Position numbers and translations under genes: made by a program
Origin: DASPOF01 sp035626155
Lineage (GTDB): Bacteria > Desulfobacterota > Binatia > Binatales > Binataceae
Assembly: GCA_035626155.1 (NCBI GenBank)
Contig: DASPOF010000118.1
Coordinates: 1-11,065 of the forward strand
Reading direction: 5' to 3'
Length of the DNA: 11,065 nucleotides
In this document: piece by piece, positions 1 through 6,524 of the stretch
Layout: every line of letters starts with the position of its first letter
How positions within the stretch are numbered: the first letter of the stretch is position 1
Notes under the pieces: model-generated
The model's database searches: none
Told to the model about the DNA's origin: nothing
What the model saw: the letters and a program-made list of their open reading frames with translations, nothing else

Positions 1-1095
1 CTGCTCGACAGCCGCTACCGGCTCGTGCAGGCGCTGGCGCATCCGCCTGCGGCAAGCGAGCCGGACCCCGTAAGATCGCTGTTCCTGGAATTTTGGCGGC
101 GGCTGGGCGCATCGGTCCGCTCGGCGGCGAGGCGAGGCAAACTCGGCGCTCGCTCGCTTGAATTTCTGTCGTTCATTTCGGCGGGCGACGCGCTGTTTGC
201 TCTCGACCAGGCGGCGCCGGCGCTTGGGATGCGGATTTCGGCCGCGGACCTGCGCCGCCTCGCGCATATCATGGCGCCGCGCGCGAAGGGGGACCCGCTC
301 GAGTTCAACTTCAACGAGGATGCCGAGTTGAAACGGTTATTCAAGCCGACCGAGCCGCTCGCGAACCCGACCGCGCTCGAAGCAGCGCCGGCCGAGTCCC
401 CCGCTCCAGGCGCGGCGCCGGCATCTTCGCTGCCGCCATCGCCTCACGAGCGCGCCCATCCCGGCGCATCCGGAACCGACTCGTTCGACGCGCCTCTTAA
501 GAACGTGGCGGCGCGGCTGTGGCTTGCCCTTGCCAGCCGCGACAACGCTGACAGTTATCGCGCCGACATGAGCCGCCTGCTCGAACTGAGCGCCAACCGC
601 GAATCCAACCAGTCGCAACTCGACGGCCGATATCAGCCGATGTTCCGGACGCTGGTCGAGAGCGCCGCGTGGCAGGAGAGCTGCTGGCGCCAGTTCATCC
701 GTGCAGACGGGCGCATCCGATGGCTCGAGTCATCGACCGGGGACATCGGACTCATGCAGGTGAACAAGCACGTGTGGCGCGGCTTCTACAGCCTCGAGCG
801 GCTGCGCTGGGACGTGCTGTATAACGCGGGCGCCGGATGCGAGATTCTGATGCAGATGACCGAGTATGTAATCGCGCGGCCGGCGTTCGATCCGGTGCCG
901 GTTGCGGGAAATCTCGCGCGGTCCGCATACGCCGCGTACAACGGGGGGCCGTCAGCTTACAACCGATGGCGCGTGCGCCAGACGCGGCAGCCGGTCGATG
1001 ACGAGTTCGCGGAGAAATATCGCACGGTGGAACGCGGCGACCCGGTCGATATCCTCGTCTGCGCCGACCACTGGCGCCACGTGACGCGGAGGTAG
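1..1095 (+). CDS. Lytic transglycosylase, SLT family 1 domain (5' end outside window)
   Basis: Soluble lytic transglycosylases cleave the MurNAc-GlcNAc bond of peptidoglycan, leaving a 1,6-anhydro end, and act in the cell envelope. The reading frame is open from base 1 and reads as coding before the first possible start (GTG at 25), so the gene very probably begins outside the window. Numbered from that GTG, the catalytic domain spans about residues 205-335. The likely catalytic acid is Glu218 in WQESCW, followed by GDIGLMQVN (GLMQ at 242-245) and AAYNGGP (Tyr305), all typical of the family. There is an insertion of about eight residues between Glu218 and GLMQ compared with the usual spacing. 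The N-terminal half, about 110 residues, is probably helical and I do not recognise it. An Ala/Pro/Ser-rich linker at about 115-150 joins the halves. The signal peptide, if any, is not visible. It is the only intact + strand gene in the window. The domain call is firm; the exact subfamily is not. Confidence 0.85.
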   Translation: MLDSRYRLVQALAHPPAASEPDPVRSLFLEFWRRLGASVRSAARRGKLGARSLEFLSFISAGDALFALDQAAPALGMRISAADLRRLAHIMAPRAKGDPLEFNFNEDAELKRLFKPTEPLANPTALEAAPAESPAPGAAPASSLPPSPHERAHPGASGTDSFDAPLKNVAARLWLALASRDNADSYRADMSRLLELSANRESNQSQLDGRYQPMFRTLVESAAWQESCWRQFIRADGRIRWLESSTGDIGLMQVNKHVWRGFYSLERLRWDVLYNAGAGCEILMQMTEYVIARPAFDPVPVAGNLARSAYAAYNGGPSAYNRWRVRQTRQPVDDEFAEKYRTVERGDPVDILVCADHWRHVTRR

Positions 1096-1102
1096 CGGGG
1101 GG

Positions 1103-1192
1103 CGCACGCGAGCCAAGGTTGCAGTCAAGGCCGGGCTGTCTCAGGAAGAATTTGCGCGATGAGACCCGCGCAACCGGAGCAGTGCCACGCGA
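1103..1192 (+). pseudogene. Remnant of an XRE-type helix-turn-helix protein (HigA-like)
   Basis: This frame reads AKVAVKAGLSQEEFAR and then stops (TGA at 1160-1162). LSQEEFAR is the usual first DNA-binding helix of XRE/HigA-type repressors and antitoxins. A few bases later, 1169-1191 reads CGCAACCGGAGCAGTGCCACGCG. This differs from a plausible coding string for RNWEQGHA, the conserved second part of the same domain, by about one deleted base and two substitutions. The part between the two motifs is too short, so I infer an internal deletion plus a frameshift. There is no start codon with a ribosome site and no toxin gene beside it. What remains cannot make a folded HTH domain. The family call rests on short motifs and is moderate. 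Confidence 0.45.
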
Positions 1193-1306
1193 GCTCTGGA
1201 AGCCGGCGCGATCAGGGTTACTATGAACAGCTATGCGCACGCCATGCCGGCGATGATGCGGGAGGCCGCCGACACCATGGACGCGGTTCTGGCAGGCAGA
1301 AAGTGA
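1193..1306 (+). pseudogene. C-terminal tail of a tyrosine recombinase/integrase (remnant)
   Basis: The frame ending in TGA at 1304-1306 reads IRVTMNSYAHAMP followed by MMREAADTMDAVLAGRK. This is the distinctive end of phage and island integrases: the segment around the catalytic Tyr (here SYAH, the counterpart of the usual TYSH or TYGH), then a final helix of the MQREAADRMD type. Upstream in the same frame LEAGAIRVT sits where intact enzymes have LGHSSIRVT. Everything N-terminal to that, including the catalytic Arg and His boxes, is missing, and a stop in the same frame at 1160-1162 closes it off. It is therefore a fossil of an integrated element, fused end to end with the HTH remnant upstream. 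Its stop lies 17 bases from the stop of the convergent nuclease-like gene, suggesting both came from one island. Confidence 0.6.
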
Positions 1307-1323
1307 GAGAGGTGCGGCGCGGT

Positions 1324-2535
1324 TCAATCTATTCGCGGTGAGGGGTTTCCAAATCGAAGACTCCCAGCTTGTGACCGAAGGCCGTACGGCTCCCGGAAGA
1401 CCTGCGGATCGGTCACATATTCCACGCTGAAAATCGATGCCGAGCTGGCTCTTTGGAAAAAACGTGACGTCATCTGGGCTATGCCGGTGTTGGGCTCATT
1501 TAAACCCTCGAAAGATCCCAATTCGGGAACGTAACAGACGATGCTCGCGGGCTTCGTTCCAGAGAGTTGATCCGATGCATCTCTCAGATCGCTCTCCACT
1601 GCGACCAGTAGGTCGTCGTCCTGGCAGCTTCGACATACAACGATCAGCGGCTTACAAGGGCGCTTTAATTCATGGGGCGGGAATATAAGGGCCAGGTGCC
1701 CAAACGTACCACGTAGCTTATCTGCATTGGCGATCTCCACCCGAGGGTCTGCCTCTTCCTTCACGTCCGGGACGAGACGCGCCGTCACAGTGGTACCGTC
1801 TGGGCAAACGCCGGCGCCTGTCTCGACAGCGATTCTGGTCGCTTCTAAAAGTGCGCCTGTATCTGAAGGAAATCGCTTCGGAATAATGATCTCGACCGCT
1901 CCAACCATACGTTTTTCGAGAATCATCGGGAGGACGGAATCGCAGAAGTAATAAAAGCGCCGCCGTGAAATTGTCCGCCCGGCGTCGATCGACTTCGCCT
2001 TGCATTCAAGCTCAAATTCGAACGACTTGTACTCGATGAGCATATCGTAGGTCCGTGAATTCTTGCTTGGCTTGATCCACGTTACTCTGCACCCCATCGA
2101 CCGATAGTGAAGCGCAGCCATCATTTCAATATGAACCGGGGTGAGCAACTCGTCGGACAATACCCTGCTTCTCACGTCGTCCCTCTTCCAATCCGGCATG
2201 CCGCGGTGAAGCAATTGAATCATCTTCGCGAACTCTGCCGCCCTGTGAACGTCTGGCGTGACTGGCCCCGAAAACAGACCTGAGACGGAGTTCGTCTGGT
2301 TTCGCATCTGACCGATCGCGAGCCACAGCCAGTTCGTCGGCCGAATCCAGTAGTCTCGGTAGATTTCGCCTGGCGACGTGTTCAGGGCACGCTCAACGGT
2401 TTTCAGTTTTCTGTCGAGTTCGGTCGCTCCGACGAATTTAGTGAACAGCCGCAGTAGTCGCGGAATGTCACTGTCCCTCAAAACGGGCTGCCACGCCGGC
2501 GGAAAGAGAAGATTTTTCGGAACTTGGATCGTCAT
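1324..2535 (-). CDS. Uncharacterised protein with PD-(D/E)XK-like nuclease signature
   Basis: I do not recognise a named family. With the ATG at 2535 the product is 403 residues; a TTG at 2553 would add six. Neither start has a clear Shine-Dalgarno sequence. The visible core is in the middle: Glu137 in HIEMMAALHYRSMGC, Asp164 in TYDMLIEY, and Glu177-Cys-Lys179 in ELECKAKS. The D...ExK spacing, a preceding helix ending in small residues and Gly, and predicted beta strands around it fit the restriction-endonuclease-like fold (inference). The region before it is mostly helical. The last 110 residues form an alpha/beta segment beginning KPLIVVCRS and containing SDQLSGTKPASIVCYVP. No membrane segment or signal peptide is seen. 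One hand-counted 60-base line (1441-1500) is about 53% GC, below the neighbours. It stands alone, convergent with an integrase remnant and next to tRNA genes, so horizontal acquisition is likely. A defence or DNA-processing role is possible but unproven. Confidence 0.75.
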   Translation of the reverse strand: MTIQVPKNLLFPPAWQPVLRDSDIPRLLRLFTKFVGATELDRKLKTVERALNTSPGEIYRDYWIRPTNWLWLAIGQMRNQTNSVSGLFSGPVTPDVHRAAEFAKMIQLLHRGMPDWKRDDVRSRVLSDELLTPVHIEMMAALHYRSMGCRVTWIKPSKNSRTYDMLIEYKSFEFELECKAKSIDAGRTISRRRFYYFCDSVLPMILEKRMVGAVEIIIPKRFPSDTGALLEATRIAVETGAGVCPDGTTVTARLVPDVKEEADPRVEIANADKLRGTFGHLALIFPPHELKRPCKPLIVVCRSCQDDDLLVAVESDLRDASDQLSGTKPASIVCYVPELGSFEGLNEPNTGIAQMTSRFFQRASSASIFSVEYVTDPQVFREPYGLRSQAGSLRFGNPSPRID

Positions 2536-2626
2536 ACAGCGGCTGACACCCAACCTTTACAGGAGCCGAATCCGACGCCTGAGAAATCTGCAGCTCAACA
2601 CCGCACACCTCGATCTCATGGGCTGT

Positions 2627-2649
2627 TGGCTGTCAAACGTGGCTGTCAA
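2627..2649. repeat. 10-bp direct repeat TGGCTGTCAA, two copies
   Basis: TGGCTGTCAA occurs at 2627-2636 and again at 2640-2649, a 13-base period, just beyond the 3' end of the tRNA-Glu gene. On the - strand each copy contains TTGACA, but no matching -10 hexamer lies at 17-18 bases from either, so promoter use is unlikely. Short direct repeats beside a tRNA 3' end are compatible with recombinase arm-binding sites, which would fit the integrase remnant, but this is inference. Confidence 0.5.
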
Positions 2650-2674
2650 TGGCGTCCGAACGTGCAAAAACCCT

Positions 2675-2749
2675 TGGTGATCCCAGCGGGAGTCGAACCC
2701 GCGTTCCCGACGTGAGAGGCCGGTGTCCTAACCACTAGACGATGGGACC
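2675..2749 (-). tRNA. tRNA-Glu (anticodon CUC)
   Basis: The - strand gives a complete cloverleaf of 75 nt including an encoded CCA. The acceptor stem is GGTCCCA with TGGGATC (one G-U pair), followed by discriminator A and CCA. The D arm contains TCTAGTGGTTAGGAC, the anticodon loop is CTCTCAC with CTC in the middle, and the T arm is GCGGG-TTCGACT-CCCGC. The anticodon reads GAG codons. It lies 35 bases downstream of tRNA-Gln on the same strand, so the two are probably cut from one transcript. A run of five T follows shortly after CCA without a clear separate hairpin. Its 3' end borders the segment carrying the integrase fossil, a common integration target. Confidence 0.95.
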
Positions 2750-2784
2750 ATCGTCGCGCGCCGCCGATGCGGCATCAGAAGCGT

Positions 2785-2860
2785 TGGCTGAGGAGGCAGG
2801 ACTCGAACCTGCAATCCCCTGATCCAGAGTCAGGTGCCTTACCAATTTGGCCACTCCTCA
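2785..2860 (-). tRNA. tRNA-Gln (anticodon CUG)
   Basis: The - strand gives a 76-nt cloverleaf with an encoded CCA. The acceptor stem is TGAGGAG with CTCCTCA, followed by discriminator G and CCA. The D arm is GCCAAATTGGTAAGGC, the anticodon stem-loop is CCTGA-CTCTGGA-TCAGG with CTG at the anticodon positions, and the T arm is GCAGG-TTCGAGT-CCTGC. It decodes CAG. It is the first of the two tRNA genes; a promoter-like pair lies just upstream. Confidence 0.95.
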
Positions 2861-2873
2861 GCGCAGAGAGGGG

Positions 2874-2902
2874 AATATAGCCGACAGCACGGATTCGTTC
2901 CA
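2874..2902 (-). promoter_or_regulatory. Probable promoter of the tRNA-Gln/tRNA-Glu unit
   Basis: On the - strand TATATT (2879-2874, five of six consensus positions) lies 13 bases before the tRNA-Gln 5' end. TGGAAC (2902-2897) lies exactly 17 bases further upstream as a weak -35. A short leader is normal for tRNA transcripts. The -35 hexamer lies inside a 13-bp motif repeated at 2991-3003. Confidence 0.5.
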
Positions 2903-3003
2903 CCGGGTTTTGGAGAATCGCAGCGCCGGGATTCCCCGGACGCTGGCATACAACGCGAGCGTCCGGAAAATGACTGGAAGAGGGGCGCGCTCGTTCCACC
3001 GGG
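2895..3003. repeat. 13-bp direct repeat flanking a 9-bp inverted repeat
   Basis: TCGTTCCACCGGG is present at 2895-2907 and 2991-3003. Between the copies CCGGACGCT (2936-2944) and AGCGTCCGG (2958-2966) form a perfect 9-bp inverted repeat with a 13-base loop. No T run follows on either strand, so it is not an obvious terminator. Together with an imperfect inverted pair ATTCC/GGAAT near 3029-3065, this makes most of the 2861-3103 gap repeat-like rather than coding. Confidence 0.5.
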
Positions 3004-3103
3004 GCGACGCGCATTGAGCGCGCTCGTCATTCCCGCGCGTCTGAGTTGGCTGGCGCGTGAGGAATCCCGGATCCGAGAAACGGCCAGAAAGCGAGGCATC
3101 CGT

Positions 3104-3619
3104 TCAATCCGATCGGGCGATCCGATACAGCACGTGCGGGAGGCCAGCCCAGGTGATTTCGCGCTCGAAGCGGAACCCGGCCTTTTCCATCACGCGCCGC
3201 GATGCGCGATTGTCCGGGAGCGTGTACGCGATCAGGGTCGCGATGCGAAGCCGGTCGAATGCTATCCTCACGACCGCGCGCGCTATCTCGGTCGCGATGC
3301 CCTTGCCCCAGAACTCCGGGCGCAGCGCGTATAGCAGTTCGGTCTCGGCGCTTCCGTCGATCTGAACATCGCGGAGCCCCGCGCGGCCCGCGAATCGGCC
3401 GTCCTCGCGCGTATGTAAGGTCCAGACGCCGTAACCGTGCTGCTTCCAATGCTCGACCATCGCCGCCAGCCGCTCCCGCGCCTGTTCCTCCGACATGACG
3501 CCGCCGAGCGTCGCCATCACGCGCGCATCGGCGTACAGGCGCGCGATGTAGCCGAAGTCGTCATCGCAGATCCGCCGCGCGATGAGCCGCGCGGTGGTGA
3601 ATTCGTCAATCGGGGTCAT
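3104..3619 (-). CDS. GNAT-family N-acetyltransferase (RimJ/RimL-like)
   Basis: GNAT enzymes move an acetyl group from acetyl-CoA to an amine; in the RimJ/RimL branch the known substrates are protein N-termini. The product has 171 residues, the normal length. It opens with TTARLIARR, typical of this branch, followed by a helical cap. The central strands contain FAGRAGLRD and AELLYALRP-like sequence (ETELLYALRPEFWGKGIA, about 92-109), where FWGKGIA is the acetyl-CoA pyrophosphate-binding loop. The C-terminal block is Asn137-RASRRVMEKAGFRFE, the usual Asn-x-x-Ser-x-x-x-x-x-Lys-x-GF signature. The ATG at 3619 has only a weak ribosome site but fits the domain start exactly. It follows the ferritin-like gene by 30 bases, so the two may share a transcript. 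The substrate cannot be told from the sequence. Confidence 0.88.
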   Translation of the reverse strand: MTPIDEFTTARLIARRICDDDFGYIARLYADARVMATLGGVMSEEQARERLAAMVEHWKQHGYGVWTLHTREDGRFAGRAGLRDVQIDGSAETELLYALRPEFWGKGIATEIARAVVRIAFDRLRIATLIAYTLPDNRASRRVMEKAGFRFEREITWAGLPHVLYRIARSD

Positions 3620-3649
3620 GTCGGAGGCGGGCCGCTCGCCGCAGCAACA

Positions 3650-4207
3650 CTACCCCGCGGCGGAGGTGACTCGCAGCGAGGCCGCGTGGCGCTCGACAAG
3701 CGCATCGCAGCGCCTGAGCAGCGCGGGATCCTTGCAGTGCCGCTCGATCATGTAGCTGAGTTCGCCGAGATCGTGGACGAGAAGATGGAGGCATCGCTCG
3801 TACTCATTGGGCCGTTGCACGGCCTTGAGAAGTTCGGCGACCAGGTCTTCGACCTCGGTCTCTTCGACCTCGAGCGCCATCTTGAGCGCCCGATCGAGCT
3901 TGAGCCGTGCGCCGGCGGCGCGATGGTACTTGGCGAGCAGGCCGCGCAGGCGCACGATCGTCGAGTGCTCTAGCGAAATCGCGCTCTCCTCGTCGAGCTT
4001 CCCCTCGATTTCGAGCACGGTGGAGACAAGCGCCAGAGCGCCGACGTGGCGCGCCTCGTCACGCGCCATCCCGAACCAGAACTCCTGCAACTTGGGGTCG
4101 GCGGCGAAAATCTTCGCGAAGCGCGCATAGAGGGACATGCTCTGCTTCTCGAGCGTTACGGTCGTATCGAGCACTTCGCGCGTGGTGGGCATCGCGGAAT
4201 GAATCAT
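3650..4207 (-). CDS. Ferritin-like / rubrerythrin-type diiron-domain protein
   Basis: The 185-residue product is almost entirely helical and looks like a four-helix ferritin-like bundle. Helix 1 has Glu20 in LEKQSMSLYARFAK. Helix 2 has Glu51-x-x-His54 in MARDEARHVGAL, the standard iron-binding ExxH. Helix 3 carries Glu115/Glu116 in ALEVEETEVEDL. Helix 4 contains HDLGELSYMIERH, where a clear second ExxH is not seen (Glu149 is followed by Tyr at the His position), so the metal site may be incomplete. There is no rubredoxin-type CxxC knuckle, signal peptide or membrane segment. Such proteins typically handle iron, peroxide or oxidative stress, but the substrate here is unknown. The start at 4207 is chosen for length; an ATG at 4192 is an equal alternative and neither has a well-spaced Shine-Dalgarno. 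It lies after the weak rny terminator and before the acetyltransferase gene. Confidence 0.65.
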   Translation of the reverse strand: MIHSAMPTTREVLDTTVTLEKQSMSLYARFAKIFAADPKLQEFWFGMARDEARHVGALALVSTVLEIEGKLDEESAISLEHSTIVRLRGLLAKYHRAAGARLKLDRALKMALEVEETEVEDLVAELLKAVQRPNEYERCLHLLVHDLGELSYMIERHCKDPALLRRCDALVERHAASLRVTSAAG

Positions 4208-4229
4208 ACCTTGGGCTTTCGTCAGGCGT

Positions 4230-4264
4230 AAAGGAGAAATGCCCGGCCGCTCTGGCGCGGCCGG
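4230..4264 (-). terminator. Weak intrinsic terminator after rny
   Basis: CCGGCCGC (4243-4250) and GCGGCCGG (4257-4264) form a perfect 8-bp GC stem with a 6-base loop. On the - strand, just after the rny stop, the stem is followed by GCATTTCTCCTTT, a broken T tract. The stem is strong but the tract imperfect, so some read-through into the ferritin-like gene is plausible. Confidence 0.5.
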
Positions 4265-4293
4265 ACATCACAAACCTGCCTGGATGCCACCTC

Positions 4294-5853
4294 TCAGCGC
4301 GCGAGCTCGGTTGCGCGCGTCTCGCGGATGACCGTCACCCGGATCTGGCCGGGGTAAGTCATGTCGGTTTCGATTTTGCGGGCGACGTCGCGCGCGAGCA
4401 TCACCGTGTCCTCATCCGAAATCTGCCCGGGCTCGACGATCACGCGCATCTCGCGGCCGGCCTGCACGGCGAAGCACTTGTCGACGCCCTTGAAGGACTT
4501 GGCGATCTTTTCGAGGTCCTCGAGGCGCTTGACGTAGCTTTCGAGCACTTCGCGCCGCGCGCCGGGCCGCGCCCCCGAGAGCGCATCGGCCGCATCGACC
4601 AGCGGCGCAAGGATCGTCTCCGCCTTGACCTCCTCGTGATGCGCCGCGATCGCGTTGACGATTTTCGCCGACTCGCCGTACTTGCGCGCCAGCTCGGCGC
4701 CGATGAGCGCGTGCGATCCCTCGACCTCGTGGGTGAGCGCCTTGCCGATGTCATGGAGCAGCGCGGCGCGGCGCGCCTGCTTTTCATTGAGGCCCAGCTC
4801 GGCGGCCATCGCGCCGCAGATGAATGCGGCCTCGATCGAATGCATGAGCACGTTCTGCGCGTAGCTGTAGCGGAACTTGAGCATCCCGAGCAGCTTCACC
4901 AGTTCGGGATGGATTCCGTGGACGCCGACTTCGACGATCGCGCGGCGGCCGGCCTCACGGATCGACTCCTCGACCTCCTGCTCGGCCTTGCGGATGACCT
5001 CCTCGATGCGGCCGGGATGGATTCGGCCGTCGGAGATGAGCCGCTCGATTCCGACCCGCGCGATTTCGCGGCGAATCGGGTTGTGGCACGAGATCACGAT
5101 CGCCTCGGGAGTGTCGTCGATGATGATATCGACGCCGGTGGCGGCCTCGATCGCGCGGATATTGCGGCCCTCGCGGCCGATGATCCGCCCCTTCATCTCG
5201 TCGGATGGGAGCGCGATGGTCGAGACGGTGCGTTCGGCGACAAATTCGCCGGCCAGGCGTTCGATTGCGATCGCGACGATGCGCTTGGCGCGGCGGTCGG
5301 CCTCCTCGCGCGCCTCCTCTTCGATGATCCGGATGTGGCGGGCGGCATCGGTGCGCGCCTGTCCAACCATCTCGTCCATCAGGGCGCGTTTGGCCTCCTC
5401 GCGAGTCAGCCCCGCGACCGCCTCGAGCTTCCCGCGCGCCTCGTCGATCAGCGCCTGGTGCTGCGCTTCTTTTTCGCCGATGTTTTTCTCGCGGCTGCGC
5501 ACGCTTTGGTCGCGCCGGTTGAGGTCGGCCTCGCGGCGCTCGAAGGCCTCCGAGCGTTTTTCGAGCGCCTCCTCGCGCGATTGGAGTTTCGATTCAACTG
5601 ATTGCAGCTCGCGCCGGCGTTCGCGCAACTCGCGCTCCGCCTCGGCGCGCGCGCCGACGACCAGGTCCTTGGCCTTGACCTCGGCTTCCTTGACGAGCAG
5701 TTCCTTATTCTTCTGTGCCTCCCTGGCTATTTCCTCGGCTTGAGCACGCGCGGCCTCAAGATCAACGGCGCCCTTGCGCCGCTGCATCATTCCCCAGACA
5801 AAGAAGACCGCGCCACCAACAATGAATCCCAGGATTGCGGCTATTAAATCCAC
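4294..5853 (-). CDS. rny: Ribonuclease Y
   Basis: RNase Y is a membrane-anchored endoribonuclease that starts mRNA decay. The product is 519 residues, the usual length. Residues 3-23 are a membrane segment (LIAAILGFIVGGAVFFVWG). Residues 25-170 are a charged coiled coil rich in Glu, Arg and Ala. The KH domain follows with GRIIGREGRN from Gly222. The HD domain contains LLHDIGKAL with His367-Asp368 and the downstream NAIAAHHEE. I chose the GTG at 5853 because AGGAGGT lies eight bases before it (5862-5868) and it places the membrane segment at the N-terminus as in the family; starting at 5907 would add 18 unlikely residues. The ribosome site and start lie inside the end of the cyclo-ligase gene, so translation is probably coupled. 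All expected domains and the catalytic HD are present. Confidence 0.97.
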   Translation of the reverse strand: MDLIAAILGFIVGGAVFFVWGMMQRRKGAVDLEAARAQAEEIAREAQKNKELLVKEAEVKAKDLVVGARAEAERELRERRRELQSVESKLQSREEALEKRSEAFERREADLNRRDQSVRSREKNIGEKEAQHQALIDEARGKLEAVAGLTREEAKRALMDEMVGQARTDAARHIRIIEEEAREEADRRAKRIVAIAIERLAGEFVAERTVSTIALPSDEMKGRIIGREGRNIRAIEAATGVDIIIDDTPEAIVISCHNPIRREIARVGIERLISDGRIHPGRIEEVIRKAEQEVEESIREAGRRAIVEVGVHGIHPELVKLLGMLKFRYSYAQNVLMHSIEAAFICGAMAAELGLNEKQARRAALLHDIGKALTHEVEGSHALIGAELARKYGESAKIVNAIAAHHEEVKAETILAPLVDAADALSGARPGARREVLESYVKRLEDLEKIAKSFKGVDKCFAVQAGREMRVIVEPGQISDEDTVMLARDVARKIETDMTYPGQIRVTVIRETRATELAR

Positions 5854-6479
5854 CCGGGTGTACCTCCTCGGTCCGCCGCTCCCCGCGCCGGCAGTGGCGC
5901 ATCGCAAGCGCGATGGATTGCGGACTCGGTCACGATGATGTTGAGCCGCCGGTCGAATCGCCGCAGGGGGATCCGATCCAGCAACTGAAAGGAATAGGCG
6001 AGACCAATCGTGATCGCTTCCGGCGCGAACTCGGCCAGGAAACGATCATAATGGCCTCCGCCGCGGCCCAGGCGCCCGCCGTCAGGGGCGAATGCGAGGC
6101 CCGGCACGCAGATGAGCGCGCCCGCGAGGCTTGCCGGCGCCGCGGCCTCGGACGCGGAGGGCGGTTCGAGGATCCCGAACGCGCCCGGCCCAAGGTCGCC
6201 GCGCGATTCGACGCGGACGGCATCGAGCAGGCCGCGCTCGCGATCGAAGCGGGGAAAATAGACGCGCCGCCCCGACCCGAGCGCATCCTCGCAAATCAGA
6301 TCGGTTGCGACTTCGTTGTCCTTCGCTGCGTAGAGGACGACCGCAGCCGCGCTTCGGTACTCGGCCGCGGAGAGCAGCCGGCGCTGGACTTCGGTAGAAA
6401 GCCGGCGCGCGGCCTCCTCCGCCAGCGCATCGCGGCACTCGCGGATGACCGCACGAAGATATTTTTTCTGGTCCGCCAC
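5844..6479 (-). CDS. ygfA: 5-formyltetrahydrofolate cyclo-ligase (methenyl-THF synthetase)
   Basis: This cytoplasmic enzyme uses ATP to turn 5-formyl-THF into 5,10-methenyl-THF, returning stored folate to one-carbon metabolism. The 211-residue product shows the family pattern: N-terminal helix QKKYLRAVIRE, then VVLYAAKDNEVATD (substrate region), VYFPRFD, and the phosphate-binding motif PGLAFAPDGGRLGRGGGHYD at about 126-145, followed by IGLAYSFQLLDRIPLRRFD. The GTG at 6479 fits the start of the domain; its ribosome site is weak. The C-terminus runs about 20 residues past the usual end, and this tail carries the ribosome site of rny. The stop at 5844 overlaps the rny start region by 10 bases. 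The gene follows zapA with a 259-base structured gap, as in proteobacteria where 6S RNA lies there. Confidence 0.93.
   Translation of the reverse strand: MADQKKYLRAVIRECRDALAEEAARRLSTEVQRRLLSAAEYRSAAAVVLYAAKDNEVATDLICEDALGSGRRVYFPRFDRERGLLDAVRVESRGDLGPGAFGILEPPSASEAAAPASLAGALICVPGLAFAPDGGRLGRGGGHYDRFLAEFAPEAITIGLAYSFQLLDRIPLRRFDRRLNIIVTESAIHRACDAPLPARGAADRGGTPGWI
5862..5868 (-). promoter_or_regulatory. Ribosome binding site of rny, inside the upstream gene
   Basis: The - strand reads AGGAGGT, a perfect Shine-Dalgarno, eight bases before GTG at 5853. In the cyclo-ligase frame the same bases encode Arg-Gly-Gly close to that protein's C-terminus. The site decides the rny start. Confidence 0.85.
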
Positions 6480-6524
6480 GGGTGTTCCATGGCGGGAGCG
6501 GTAATCAGCTACTCAACCATCTTG

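Noticed and set aside
1096..1330. A second copy of the tRNA-Glu 3' end as the far attachment site
   Set aside because: Searched by eye for GATCCCAGCGGG-like strings and found none.
2627..2649. The two TTGACA sequences on the - strand as promoters for the nuclease-like gene
   Set aside because: No -10-like hexamer at 17 or 18 bases downstream of either copy.
2378..2715. Short + strand frames across the nuclease gene start and tRNA-Glu
   Set aside because: They run through a tRNA gene and antisense to a better frame, with no domain.
3907..5601. A 564-residue open frame on the + strand opposite rny and the ferritin-like gene
   Set aside because: Open only because of GC-rich codons on the other strand; composition is Arg/Ala/Asp-rich with no recognisable domain, while the - strand carries RNase Y.
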